Positions 12,374 through 22,607 of a DNA stretch of 64,000 bases are shown one piece after another. Below the pieces are notes generated by a model. That model ran no database searches, was not told the origin of the DNA, and worked only from the letters and a program-made list of their open reading frames with translations. Location: positions 62,001 through 126,000 of the forward strand of contig NZ_JAPFGY010000002.1 of assembly GCF_026586795.1 (NCBI RefSeq). The letters are read 5' to 3'. The DNA comes from Erythrobacter sp. WG. GTDB lineage: Bacteria > Pseudomonadota > Alphaproteobacteria > Sphingomonadales > Sphingomonadaceae. Position numbers and translations under genes: made by a program. Positions within the stretch are counted from its first letter, which is position 1, and each line of letters begins with the position of its first letter.

Positions 12374-13441
12374 ATGAAGAAACTCGCCGCGCTGATTGCC
12401 CTCGCCCTCATGACCCAGCCCGCCCGCGCCCAGGACCCTGCCGCGAAATGGTCGCTTGCCATTCACGGCGGTGCCGGCACGCTCGATCCGGCGCAGATGA
12501 CGCCGGAAAAGCGGGTCGCCTACGAGGCGGCGCTGCAAGCCGCGCTCGATGCGGGCGCGAAGGTGCTCGCGGGCGGCGGCGAGGCGCTGGACGCGGTCAA
12601 GGCGGCGATCATCATCATGGAGGATTCGCCGCTGTTCAACGCCGGCAAGGGCGCGGTGTTCACCTGGGACGGCACCAACGAGCTCGACGCCTCGATCATG
12701 GACGGGCGTGACCGCAGCGCGGGCGCGGTCGCCGGGGTGAAGACGGTGAAGAACCCGATCCTGCTTGCCGACACGGTGCGCACCGGCAGCGAGCACGTCT
12801 TCCTGATCGGCAAGGGGGCCGAGGACTTTGCGGCCACGAAGGGCTTCGCCGTCACGCCGCCCGCATATTTCGCCACCCCCGAACGCCGCGAGGCGCTCGA
12901 GCGGCTGAAGGCGGAGAAGCTCTCCGCGCTCGATGTCGACCACAAGTTCGGCACGGTGGGCGCGGTGGCGCTGGACCAGAAGGGCAACCTTGCGGCCGGC
13001 ACCTCCACCGGCGGGATGACGGGCAAGCGCTGGGGCCGGGTGGGCGATGCCCCGCTGATCGGCGCCGGCACCTATGCCGACAACCGGAGCTGCGCGGTGT
13101 CGGCGACCGGCTGGGGCGAGTTCTTCATCCGCGTCGGCGTCGCGCACGAGATCTGCGCGCGGCTCAGGGCGACCCGCGAGGCGAAGGTCGCGCTTGCGGG
13201 CGAAGACGCCGAGGACGGCGGCGTGAAGGCTGCGGAGGCGCAATACATTGCCGACGCGGTGATGGCGGATGTCGCGCAGCTGGGCGGCGACGGCGGGGTG
13301 ATCCTCGTCACGCCCGAGGGCGATCCGGTCTACAGCTTCAACACCACCGGGATGTACCGCGGCCGGGCGACCAGCGCGGGGATGCGGGAGGTGGCGATCT
13401 TCGGCGGCGAGGCGCGCGTGTCGAAGGCGCCCAACCACTGA
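12374..13441 (+). CDS. Isoaspartyl peptidase/L-asparaginase, exported
   Basis: N-terminal-nucleophile hydrolase of the IaaA family, which removes beta-aspartyl residues from peptides or hydrolyses asparagine. The protein has 355 residues and a Sec signal peptide (MKKLAALIALALM...ARA), indicating periplasmic action. HGGAGT opens the mature domain. Autocleavage should occur before Thr194 in the motif FGTVGAVAL, and the substrate-binding GTSTGGMTGKRWGRVGD segment is intact. It converges with the beta-lactamase operon; a strong palindrome separates them. Confidence 0.93.
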   Translation: MKKLAALIALALMTQPARAQDPAAKWSLAIHGGAGTLDPAQMTPEKRVAYEAALQAALDAGAKVLAGGGEALDAVKAAIIIMEDSPLFNAGKGAVFTWDGTNELDASIMDGRDRSAGAVAGVKTVKNPILLADTVRTGSEHVFLIGKGAEDFAATKGFAVTPPAYFATPERREALERLKAEKLSALDVDHKFGTVGAVALDQKGNLAAGTSTGGMTGKRWGRVGDAPLIGAGTYADNRSCAVSATGWGEFFIRVGVAHEICARLRATREAKVALAGEDAEDGGVKAAEAQYIADAVMADVAQLGGDGGVILVTPEGDPVYSFNTTGMYRGRATSAGMREVAIFGGEARVSKAPNH

Positions 13442-13446
13442 GCCAG

Positions 13447-13550
13447 CTTCTCCCCTCCCGCTTGCGGGAGGGGTTGGGGGGGTGGGGATGCCTCACATCC
13501 CCCATGTGCCCACCCCCCGGCCCCCTCCCGCAAGCGGGAGGGCGAGAAGG
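13447..13550. repeat. Long imperfect palindrome between convergent genes
   Basis: The arms (about 13447-13486 and 13509-13550) are reverse complements over roughly 40 bases, each with a nested CCCTCCCGC/GCGGGAGGG hairpin. The element fills nearly the whole interval between the stop codons of the isoaspartyl peptidase and beta-lactamase genes. It probably acts as a bidirectional terminator and looks like a dispersed intergenic repeat of sphingomonads (inference). Confidence 0.75.
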
Positions 13551-14486
13551 TCAATACAGCTTGCCCACCAGCGGCAGGCCCTTCTCGGGCTCGGCGAACT
13601 CCTTGATCACCCGGCCGACCTCGGCGAGCGTGGCCAGCGCGCCTTCGTCCATGTCGTCGTGCGCCTCGCGGGCGATGAAGTAGGTTGCGAAGGTGATCGG
13701 CGGCGCGTCCTTCGGTCCTTCCGCAAAGCCGATATCGACATAGATCGCATTGCCGCCCGCGCCGTCCAATGAGGTGCCGGTCTTGTCACCCGCCACCCAG
13801 CCCTTGGGCAGGCCGGCGCGCACCCGTTTGAGCCCGGTTTCGGTCGCGATCATCCAGCCCTTCAGCTCCTCGCGCGCTGCCTCCGGCAGCACGTTGCCGT
13901 AGACCAGCTTCGCGACGGTCAGGGCCATGGCCTCGGGCGTGGTGGTGTCGCGGAACTCGGTCACCGGCACGTTGTTGAGCGCAGGCTCCGTCCGATCGAG
14001 GCGGCTCACATTGTCGCCGATGTCGCGCCAGAACTGCGTGAGCGCAGCGGGGCCCCCGAAATCGCGCAGCAGCACGTTGGCGGCGGCGTTGTCCGAGGTG
14101 ATCTGCGTCGCCCGGGCGAGCTCGCGCAACGAGGCCCCGTCCGCGAGCCGCTCGCGGGTGAAGGGGGAGACCGGCATGAGGTCCGCCTCGCTCCAAGCCA
14201 CCATTCGGCTGGCATCGGCCCGGCCGCTCGCGTCATAGGCGAGCACCATCGCCGCCAGCGACAGCTTGAACGACGAACAATGCCCGAAGCGGCGGTTGCG
14301 GTTGATGCCGACGGTCATCCCGCTCGCCGTGTTATAGAGCGCGGCGCCCAGCGTGCCGCCCGACTTGCCTTCGATCAGGCGCAGCTCGGTCTCGAGCCTG
14401 CCGATCGGGCTCTGGTCGGGCGGGATGCAGGCCGCCGCGCCCAGTGCCAGCGTTCCGCCGATGAAGTGCCTCCGGTCCATGCTCAT
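13551..14486 (-). CDS. Class A beta-lactamase
   Basis: Serine beta-lactamase with all four class A landmarks: SxxK as SSFK (Ser71, Lys74), SDN at 131-133, ExxLN as EPALN (Glu167) and KTG at 235-237. A Tat-like leader (DRRHFIGG) and a cysteine at 20 suggest export and possibly lipidation. A cysteine precedes the nucleophile, but position 238 is serine, so the disulfide typical of KPC/NMC-type carbapenemases is absent. The start overlaps the RDD-protein gene by four bases, making it the last cistron of the MoxR/DUF58 operon. The hydrolysis spectrum cannot be predicted. Confidence 0.92.
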   Translation of the reverse strand: MSMDRRHFIGGTLALGAAACIPPDQSPIGRLETELRLIEGKSGGTLGAALYNTASGMTVGINRNRRFGHCSSFKLSLAAMVLAYDASGRADASRMVAWSEADLMPVSPFTRERLADGASLRELARATQITSDNAAANVLLRDFGGPAALTQFWRDIGDNVSRLDRTEPALNNVPVTEFRDTTTPEAMALTVAKLVYGNVLPEAAREELKGWMIATETGLKRVRAGLPKGWVAGDKTGTSLDGAGGNAIYVDIGFAEGPKDAPPITFATYFIAREAHDDMDEGALATLAEVGRVIKEFAEPEKGLPLVGKLY

Positions 14487-15445
14487 GCGTATTTGTCCGC
14501 CTTGCGCTTGCCGAACCTCATGTCGGCTTCGAGCCGGCTGCGCAATTGCGCATAAAAGGCCTCGAGGAAAGCCCGCTCGTCGCCTGCACCCGGATCCCAG
14601 CCGATCTTGCGGCAGATCGTCGCATGAACCGCCTGCAGGGCCTCCGGGCTCGCCTCGCGCAGCATCCGCTCGAGCGTCTGGAGCTCCTTTTCGCCGTAGA
14701 CCGAAAGCTCCGCCTCACCGAAGTCGTAGCGCACCCCCGTCACCGCGCTTTCCCCGGCGCGCGCGGCGGCGCCCTGTGCGGACAGCACGGCGGCGAGCCG
14801 CGCACGCGGGCGTTCGACGACCCAGGTGCCCGCGATGATGTCGCCGGCGCGCAAGGCATCGCGGTTGAAGAACGGGAAGAGCGCGAAAAGCGCGAACCAG
14901 CCGGTCGCCGCCCAGCCGAGAACGCCAATTTCCTCGCCGCTCTGGCCGAGCGCAGCGAGCTGGGACAGGAACACCAGCGGATAGAAGATCTCGATGTCGC
15001 GCAGCAGGTTGCGGGCGATGACCGCCTCGGGCGTGAGCCGCCTGCCGCCGCGCGCGGCGATGCGGATGCCGACGATGCGCTTGCCGAAGGTCGCGCCGCG
15101 CGGGCCCAACTCCTGCACCAGAAAGTAGCCGTACCAGAAGCCGAAGACGAACAGAGTCAGCACCACGCCGATGAACTCTCCCGCGCCGCGCGAGAGCTGA
15201 TCGGGATCGAGGCCGGTCCCGTCGAGCGCCCCGGTGAGCGCCCAAGCGAGCGCGAGCGCCACCGCGATCAGGGTGAAGAGGATGATCGTCACGTCGATGA
15301 CCAGCGCCCCCGCGCGGCTGCCGCGCGGCGCGAGGGTGAGCGACACGGCAAGTCCTTCGGGGGTGACGAGCGTGCGCGTGCGGCGATCGTCGCCCGGCGG
15401 GCGGGCGCGGTCGCGTGTGCGGGACGGGGCAGCGCGGCGGCTCAT
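14483..15445 (-). CDS. RDD-domain membrane protein
   Basis: 320-residue protein with an RDD domain: RGSRAGALVIDVTII at the first helix, then GATFGKRIVGIRI and RDALRAGDIIAGTWVVE, giving three to four membrane segments followed by a cytoplasmic C-terminal region of about 100 residues. Function of RDD proteins is largely unknown; some are transporters. It overlaps the SpoIIM-like gene by four bases at its start and the beta-lactamase gene by four bases at its end, so it belongs to the MoxR operon. Confidence 0.85.
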   Translation of the reverse strand: MSRRAAPSRTRDRARPPGDDRRTRTLVTPEGLAVSLTLAPRGSRAGALVIDVTIILFTLIAVALALAWALTGALDGTGLDPDQLSRGAGEFIGVVLTLFVFGFWYGYFLVQELGPRGATFGKRIVGIRIAARGGRRLTPEAVIARNLLRDIEIFYPLVFLSQLAALGQSGEEIGVLGWAATGWFALFALFPFFNRDALRAGDIIAGTWVVERPRARLAAVLSAQGAAARAGESAVTGVRYDFGEAELSVYGEKELQTLERMLREASPEALQAVHATICRKIGWDPGAGDERAFLEAFYAQLRSRLEADMRFGKRKADKYA

Positions 15446-16518
15446 CCGGCCTCTGCCGCTTCACCCGTGGCCGGCGCGGGGCGATAGAGGATGAAGTAGG
15501 CCAGCCAGAAGGTCAGCATCGCTGCCCCGATCATGAACCGCCCGGCGGTATCCTCGACCAGCTGGCGCGGGAAGGCCTCTAGCACGGCGGCGACGACCAT
15601 CATGATGACGACGCCCACCATCACCACCGCCGACCGCCGGCCCGCCGCCGCCGCGGCATCGAGCACCGGGAGCGTGCCCGGGAACGCCATCGCCCGTCCG
15701 ATATGGAGCCCCGCCGCGCCCGACAGCATGATGCCGGTGAGCTCGGTCGTGCCGTGGACCGAAAGCCATGCGGCGAGCTCCACCGTCAGCCCCTGCCCGT
15801 GGAACAGCCACAGCAGCGCGCCGAGCAGCGCGAGATTGTGGACCAGCAGCAGCAGCGAGGGGATGCCGAAGGCGAAGCCCAGCGCAAAGGCGAGGATGCA
15901 CACAGCCGAGTTGTTGCTGAACAGCTGCGCCGCGAACCCTGCAAGGCCGAAGGCGCCCTCGTCATGGCCGAGCGTCGCGAGCAATTGCTCGCGGCTCGCC
16001 CCCGGCACGCGCGGATCGCCGCTCCCGGCCGGATAGATGCGATAGTACCACGCCTCGTCGCGGGCGACGAGCAGCCAGCCGACGATCGTCCCCGCGACCA
16101 TCACGAACAGGGCGATCGCGATATCGAGCCACAAGGCGCGGACCGCGCGGCTCCAGCCCCCCAACAGGAAGCCGCGCAGCCAGCGCGTGAAGCCCATGCG
16201 CGGCCCGTAGACCTGGAACCACGCCCGCTGCACCAGCCCTTCCAGATAGGCGAGGGTCGCCGCATCGAGGCTTGTCTCGCGCGCCACGGCAAGGCTCGAG
16301 GCGGCGGTGCGGTAGAGCGCTGGAAGAGCGATCAGGTCGGCGTCGTCGATACGCCTGAGGCCGCCCTTCTCCATGCGGGCGACGATCGCCTCGAGCCTGC
16401 GCCACTCGCCTTCGCGCTCCAGCCGGAAGCGGTCGGAGCGCAGCGTCGCGCCGGCGATGTCGGCGGGCGCCTCGACCGTGCCGCGGCCGAACCACGCAGA
16501 GAGGATCGGCGCCTTCAT
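15442..16518 (-). CDS. Stage II sporulation protein M-like (DUF95) membrane protein
   Basis: 358-residue membrane protein with a soluble N-terminal part and about six transmembrane helices, including the family-typical loop SVHGTTELTGIMLSGAAG. SpoIIM/DUF95 proteins occur in non-sporulating bacteria next to MoxR, DUF58 and RDD genes, as here. ATG at 16518 (MKAPIL) overlaps the DUF58 stop by four bases, which fixes the start. The precise role is unknown; the context suggests an envelope-associated MoxR complex. Confidence 0.85.
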   Translation of the reverse strand: MKAPILSAWFGRGTVEAPADIAGATLRSDRFRLEREGEWRRLEAIVARMEKGGLRRIDDADLIALPALYRTAASSLAVARETSLDAATLAYLEGLVQRAWFQVYGPRMGFTRWLRGFLLGGWSRAVRALWLDIAIALFVMVAGTIVGWLLVARDEAWYYRIYPAGSGDPRVPGASREQLLATLGHDEGAFGLAGFAAQLFSNNSAVCILAFALGFAFGIPSLLLLVHNLALLGALLWLFHGQGLTVELAAWLSVHGTTELTGIMLSGAAGLHIGRAMAFPGTLPVLDAAAAAGRRSAVVMVGVVIMMVVAAVLEAFPRQLVEDTAGRFMIGAAMLTFWLAYFILYRPAPATGEAAEAG

Positions 16519-17888
16519 CCGATCGCCTCGCTGCCCCGGATCGCGAGATAGCGGTCGATGAGGCGCGGGCCGATGCTCTCCCACGGCGCCTCCAGCACGT
16601 CGATCCCCAGCCGTCGCAGCCGTTGGAGGACCAGCTTGCGCTGCTGTGCGAGACTGTCGGCGGTGACCGCACGCGCAAGGGTTGCGATGTCACCGGGTGA
16701 GGCGGTGACCAGCTCTTCGATCTCGCTGTCGGTCATGGTGACGAACAGCACGAGGTGCTTGCCGACCAGCCGCCCGAGGCTTTCGACCATCAGTTCGGCT
16801 GCGGTGGGATCGGTGAAGTCGGAGAACACCACCACCAGCGACCGCCGCTTGAGCTTCGCCGTAAGCGTTGCGAGGGCGAGGGTGAAGTTGGGCTCGGCGC
16901 TTTCGTAGTCGAGGCTCGCCGCCGCGCTTTGCAGACGGTGGAAGGCGCGCGCGTCGCCGATGAAAGGGGTGAACAGCAGCGGGCGGCGGGCAAAGCCGAA
17001 CAGCGCGACCTTGTCCCCGCCCTTCAGCGCGACATAGCCGCAGGTCAAAGCCGCGCTCACCGCCCGGTCGATCCGCGGCAAGCCGTCGATCGGTTCGCAC
17101 ATCGCCTGCCCGCAATCGAAGGCGAAGACGATCTGGTTGTTGCGCTCGCTCTCGTTCTCGCGCGCGAACAGGCGGGTGTGCCGCGCGCTCGCCTTCCAGT
17201 CGATGCGGCGGCGGTCCATGCCCGCCTCGTATTCGGAGAGCGCCTCGAACTGCGTGCCCTCGCCGCGGATGCGCCGGGCGATGAGGCCGATCTCGGCGTT
17301 GCGCAGGAAGGTCTGGAGGTCGGGCGAGCGGACCGGCGACAAGTCGGGCCAGATCTGCACCCCGCGTTGCGGCGCCATGGCGACCTGCCGCGCGCCGAGC
17401 CCTAGCGGCCCCTCCCAGCGCAGCCACAGCCGCTCGATCGGTGCGGTGCCGCGCCGGTTGGGGGTACACACGGCCTCGCCCCTCCAGCCGGGCTCCAGAG
17501 CCTGCGGGACGAGAGCGAAGACCACCCGGCCTTCGGCGGCGAGCCGCGGGTCGCAGGCGATGGCCGCTTGCGCGCGTGCCGGCGCGCGGTCTGCGAAGTT
17601 GGCCGTCACGACGAGCCTCACAGGCTGGCCCACCTCGCCATCGGCAGGCGCCGTCAGCGCCCATGTGCCCAGCCGTCCGGCCAGCACCGCATCGAGCGCC
17701 ACCAGCGCCAGCAGCGCCGCGCCGAGCACCGGGGCGATCACCCATGCGCCCGGCGCGGTCGCGGCGATCACCACCGCGACCGGCGCGAGGGCAGCCGCAA
17801 CCCATGCCGCCCGCTCGGTGGGGGCGATCGCCAGCAGCGGCCGCAGCGGCGCGAACAGCGGGCCGAGGAAGGCGAAGCGGCGCGTCAC
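16515..17888 (-). CDS. DUF58 domain protein
   Basis: 457-residue protein with two N-terminal membrane helices and a C-terminal DUF58 domain (motif SEYEAGMDRRRIDWKASAR) that resembles a von Willebrand A fold (VFAFDCGQAMCE, where the MIDAS serine pattern is altered). DUF58 proteins are client or adaptor partners of MoxR AAA+ ATPases. The start is one base from the MoxR stop, and the gene end overlaps the SpoIIM-like start. Confidence 0.9.
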   Translation of the reverse strand: MTRRFAFLGPLFAPLRPLLAIAPTERAAWVAAALAPVAVVIAATAPGAWVIAPVLGAALLALVALDAVLAGRLGTWALTAPADGEVGQPVRLVVTANFADRAPARAQAAIACDPRLAAEGRVVFALVPQALEPGWRGEAVCTPNRRGTAPIERLWLRWEGPLGLGARQVAMAPQRGVQIWPDLSPVRSPDLQTFLRNAEIGLIARRIRGEGTQFEALSEYEAGMDRRRIDWKASARHTRLFARENESERNNQIVFAFDCGQAMCEPIDGLPRIDRAVSAALTCGYVALKGGDKVALFGFARRPLLFTPFIGDARAFHRLQSAAASLDYESAEPNFTLALATLTAKLKRRSLVVVFSDFTDPTAAELMVESLGRLVGKHLVLFVTMTDSEIEELVTASPGDIATLARAVTADSLAQQRKLVLQRLRRLGIDVLEAPWESIGPRLIDRYLAIRGSEAIG

Positions 17889-17889
17889 C

Positions 17890-18848
<959 letters not shown>

Positions 18849-18852
<4 letters not shown>

Positions 18853-20144
18853 CGGGTGGTGGGTCCCTGTTGCAACTTGGCGGCAAGATCGTCGAGCGAG
18901 CGGGCGGCGGCGAGGATCGCGGCGGGCTTGTCCGCCGCCTCGAGCCGCGCGGCGCGGCGGGTGAAGGGTTCCTCGTCCGGCAGGCGCCGGGCGAGGGCGG
19001 CGTCGATCGCCTCGGGTTCGGCGCGGGGCACACCGAGCCGTTCGGCGATGCGCCGCGCCGCGATGGCGGCATAGGGCGCACCCAGCAGGCGGAAGCGGCG
19101 GGCGCGCAGGATCAGGCCCGCCCCGTTGACGATCAGCTGGCGCTTGCCGAAGGCGATGTCCGGCCCCGCGGCGGCAGCGGGCGGGCCAAAGCGCTGGAAG
19201 GCGCGCCAGCCGACGATAAGCAGCGCGACAAGCAGGCTCAGCGTCGCGGCGAGGAAAGGCGGGCGGAAGGCGAGGGTGAGGAGGTTCTCCGAGGCGCCGA
19301 AGCCGTTCAGCGTCATGTCGAAGGTGACGGCCCCGATCTCGCCATCATCCGTCAGCGCGTCGATGATCGCGATCGTCGCCGCGGCGCGGGCGGGATCGTC
19401 GAGGCCGTAATTGTTGGAAAGATCCGGCTCGGCGATTACCGCGACCGGGAAGGGCTCTTCGTCCGGGTTGCCGCCCTCGGCCGCGATCGCGAAGGCGAGC
19501 GTCCGTGCGCGCGCATCGGTGACGAGCGTGCGCTGGCCCGCGCCGATCTTCGCGTGGAGCACCGCCGCGGTCGGCAGGGCGCCGGTGCGGCCCATGCCGC
19601 TCCACCGTGTGGGCACCGCGCCCGCCTCGGTGCCGTCCAGTGCGAGCGTGAAGGCGTAGGGGGCAGGTAGTGCTTCGGGCCAGCCGCTCGGCTCGGCACC
19701 GGCGAGCCGCACCCAGCCGCGCTTGAACTTCGCGCGCTCGGTGGAGGGCAGATCGGGCGGGGGCGGCAGCGCCGTCCACTTCGGCACGATCAGCAGCGTC
19801 GGCCCGGTGAACCGGCGCTCGGCGAGCAGCTTGCCGATTGCCTCGGGATCGGCGGCGAGCGGCGGGGTGAGCACCAGAAGGCCGTCGGTCTTCAGCCCCG
19901 CGCCGCTGCGCGAGCGGGTCACCGTATAGCCCTGCGCCTCGGTCAACCGCACGAGGCCCGCATAGCCGTTGAGGCCGTTCGCCGCCGCATGGGCCTGCCC
20001 GCCGCCCCGCTCGCCGCCGCCGAATTCGGCGCCCGCGCTGATCAGGTAGAGCAGCGCCAGCAGCAGCGCCAGCCCGCCGCCCGCCAGCGCGAGCGCGCCG
20101 CCCCTCGAGAAGGCGGGGGACGCGGCCGCGCCCGTGGCGGTCAT
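18849..20144 (-). CDS. DUF4350 domain protein
   Basis: 431-residue protein with an N-terminal membrane helix (about 17-37), a periplasmic region with the DUF4350 pattern (GYAGLVRLTEAQGYTV, DGLLVLTPP) and a second helix near 300 followed by a cytoplasmic tail. DUF4350 genes are regularly found between DUF4129 and MoxR genes, as here. Start ATG 20144 overlaps the DUF4129 stop by four bases. The function is unknown. Confidence 0.85.
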
Positions 20145-20839
20145 GTCGGGCGCCCTTCGGGCCCGAGCCGCGCCAGCGCAAATTCGGCATAGGCGGCGCG
20201 GGCGGCCTCCCAGTCGCCGCGATCGAGCGTGCCAAGCGCGAAGAGCGACCGCTCGACCCGCTCGGCGATCGTGCGGAACGCGGCGCGCGCCGCATCGGGC
20301 AGGGCGGGGAGCGCGGCCAGTTCGCGCGCGGTGCTGGACGGCTCCACCCAGTCGGGCCGCGCGGCGGCGATGTGGCCGACGCTGCGCTGGAGGAGGAGGT
20401 GGGTCGCATCCTCGTAGCGTCCTTCGGCGGCGAGCCGGTCGGCATCCTCGAGGAGGGCGAGGCTGGCGGCGGCATCGGGGTGCCACTCCTCCTGCTGCGG
20501 ACCGCCGGACTTGCGCTTGTTCCTGGTGCCGAGGCCCGGGCCGAGCAGCCGCGCCAGCAGCACCAGCGCGAACAGGATCGCAAGCGCCAGCAACACCCAT
20601 TGCAGCCACCCCCAGGCACCCGCGAAGACCCTGCCGAGCGGCGCGAAGAGCTCGGCGAGGATCCCGAACAGGCGGTTCAATGCCCGCAGCAGCCAGCCCG
20701 GCTCGGACGGCAGTGCGGGCTGGACGGCGACCGGCGCGAACTGGATCGCGCCGTCGGCGTGCAGCGCCTCCCATCCGGCAGGCGGCGATCCCGAGGGCAC
20801 GGCGGGCGGGTCGGAGAGGTTTGCCGAGGCTGCGGTCAT
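20141..20839 (-). CDS. DUF4129 domain protein
   Basis: 232-residue protein with one central membrane helix (LQWVLLALAILFALVLLARLL) and a C-terminal DUF4129 domain containing the typical helical pair (ALLEDADRLAAEGRYEDATHLLLQRS). DUF4129 is often fused to transglutaminase-like proteins or encoded beside MoxR. It is the first gene of the operon that runs to the beta-lactamase. ATG at 20839 (MTAASANL) is the likeliest start; the upstream extension is short and Arg-rich. Confidence 0.85.
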   Translation of the reverse strand: MTAASANLSDPPAVPSGSPPAGWEALHADGAIQFAPVAVQPALPSEPGWLLRALNRLFGILAELFAPLGRVFAGAWGWLQWVLLALAILFALVLLARLLGPGLGTRNKRKSGGPQQEEWHPDAAASLALLEDADRLAAEGRYEDATHLLLQRSVGHIAAARPDWVEPSSTARELAALPALPDAARAAFRTIAERVERSLFALGTLDRGDWEAARAAYAEFALARLGPEGRPT

Positions 20840-20890
20840 CCCGGCCAGCGTGGTGACACGCCCGCCGCGCCTGCGCAACGGCAAAGCGCC

Positions 20891-21796
20891 TCAGCCCCGC
20901 GGGCGCGCCTGTTCGTAGCTGCCGAGAATGCGCAATTCCTTGGAATGGAAGGCGCATTCTTCAAGCGCGCGGTCGACGGCGGCATCGCCCGGCGCGCCGA
21001 TGATATCGGCGTAGAAGGTGGTCGCGGCAAAGCTCGTGCCCTGCTGGTAGCTTTCGAGCTTGGTCATGTTGACGCCGTTGGTGGCAAAGCCGCCAAGCGC
21101 CTTGTAGAGAGCGGCGGGGATGTTCTTCACCTCGAAGACGAAGGTGGTCATGACCGGCCTCCCCGCGAGCGCCGCAGGCGCGAGCGCCTCCTTCGCCAGG
21201 ATCACGAAGCGGGTCATGTTGTCCGCGCTGTCCTCGACATTGTTCTCGATGATGGTGAGGCCATAGAGATCGGCGGCAAGCGCCGGGGCGATGGCGGCGA
21301 CGGTCATGTCCCCGCGCTCGGCGACGTAGGCGGCGGCACCGGCGGTATCGGCGTGGCTCAGCGGCACGATCCCGCGCGCGCGCAGGTAATGGCGCGACTG
21401 GCCGAGCGCCTGCGGGTGCGAATAGGCCGCCTCGAAACGCCGGCCCGGCGCTGCCTCCCCCAGCGCCATCAGCGCGTGGTGGATCGGCATGAAGTATTCG
21501 CCGACGATGGCAAGGCCGCTTTCGGGCAGCAGGAAGTGGATGTCGGCGACGCGTCCGTGCTGCGAGTTCTCGATCGGGATGATCGCCGCGCCCGCGCGGG
21601 CGTCCTTCACCGCCTCGAGCGCGTCCTCGAAGCTGAAGCAGGGGAGCGGCGCCAGGTCGGGCCGAGCTTCGGTCGCGGCGCGGTGCGAATTGGCTCCGGG
21701 CGAGCCCTGGAAGGCGATCGCCCGCGCCGGATCGGCGGCGGCAGCGGCGCGCATCCGGTCGACGATGGCAAGGGCAGGGCCGGGGAAGGATCGCAT
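20891..21796 (-). CDS. pheA: Prephenate dehydratase
   Basis: Monofunctional enzyme that converts prephenate to phenylpyruvate in phenylalanine synthesis. The 301-residue protein begins its catalytic domain with AFQGSPGANSHRA, has IPIENSQHGRVADIHFLL, and the catalytic Thr-Arg-Phe in NMTRFVIL. A C-terminal ACT domain for feedback control by phenylalanine follows (FVFEVKNIPAALYKAL, GVNMTKLES). There is no chorismate mutase domain. Start MRSFPG at 21796. The gene is 51 bp upstream of DUF4129 and divergent from cycM. Confidence 0.95.
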   Translation of the reverse strand: MRSFPGPALAIVDRMRAAAAADPARAIAFQGSPGANSHRAATEARPDLAPLPCFSFEDALEAVKDARAGAAIIPIENSQHGRVADIHFLLPESGLAIVGEYFMPIHHALMALGEAAPGRRFEAAYSHPQALGQSRHYLRARGIVPLSHADTAGAAAYVAERGDMTVAAIAPALAADLYGLTIIENNVEDSADNMTRFVILAKEALAPAALAGRPVMTTFVFEVKNIPAALYKALGGFATNGVNMTKLESYQQGTSFAATTFYADIIGAPGDAAVDRALEECAFHSKELRILGSYEQARPRG

Positions 21797-21892
21797 GGTG
21801 CACGCGCCTAGAGGCTGCTTGCAAAAGGCGCAAGAAATTGAGGCACGATCGGTCTTGCGCGTGTGGGAGCGCGACATTAAGAGCCGCGCGGG

Positions 21893-22576
21893 ATGACACA
21901 GGACAACTCTTCGCAAGCCAAGGCCGCAGCTCCGGATGCGGGCGGCACTCTGTTCAACACCGCCGCCGGCTGGGTGCTGTTCGCAGCCGGTCTCGGGCTG
22001 GGTCTCTCGATCCTGTCGGGCAAGTTCTTCCACGGCGACAAGCCGCAGCGTCCCGAAAAGCTCGGCTACGTGATCGAAGGCGCGGTCGAAGAGAGCGCGG
22101 GCTCGGGTGCAGCCGAAATGAGCATGGCCGAAGCGCTCAACAAGATGCCGGCGGCCGAGCTGGTTGCGGCGGGCGAGAAGGTCTTTGCCAAGTGCCAGTC
22201 CTGCCACACGGTGAACGCCGGCGGCGCCAACGGCATCGGGCCCAATCTCCATGGCGTCATGGGTCAGCCGATTGCCCAGGGTGGCGGCTTCGCTTTCTCC
22301 GATTCCCTCGTCTCCAAGGGCGGCAACTGGGACTGGGAGAACATGAACCAGTGGCTCAAGAACCCGAAGGCCTTCGCCGCCGGGACGAAGATGAGCTTCA
22401 ACGGGCTCGCCAAGGTCGAGGACCGCGCGGCGGTGGCGATGTACCTCAACGCGCAGGGCTCGAACCTGCCGGTGCCGACCTTCGTCGCCGATGCGGCGGC
22501 TTCGGCCGCGCCTGCGGATGAAGCGGCCCCCGCGGGTGCCGAGACCCCGGCGGCGACCGAGACCCCGGCCGAATAA
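21893..22576 (+). CDS. cycM: Membrane-anchored cytochrome c (CycM-like)
   Basis: Electron carrier between the bc1 complex and terminal oxidase, tethered to the inner membrane. One N-terminal uncleaved helix (about 25-42) is followed by a class I cytochrome c domain: haem motif CQSCH (Cys101, Cys104, His105), a GPNLHGV segment and the axial Met167 in GTKMSF. The 227-residue length includes an unusual Ala/Pro/Glu-rich C-terminal tail of about 40 residues. Divergent from pheA. Confidence 0.93.
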   Translation: MTQDNSSQAKAAAPDAGGTLFNTAAGWVLFAAGLGLGLSILSGKFFHGDKPQRPEKLGYVIEGAVEESAGSGAAEMSMAEALNKMPAAELVAAGEKVFAKCQSCHTVNAGGANGIGPNLHGVMGQPIAQGGGFAFSDSLVSKGGNWDWENMNQWLKNPKAFAAGTKMSFNGLAKVEDRAAVAMYLNAQGSNLPVPTFVADAAASAAPADEAAPAGAETPAATETPAE

Positions 22577-22607
22577 GGCGGTGGCGGCGGGCCGTGCGGC
22601 GCGCGGC

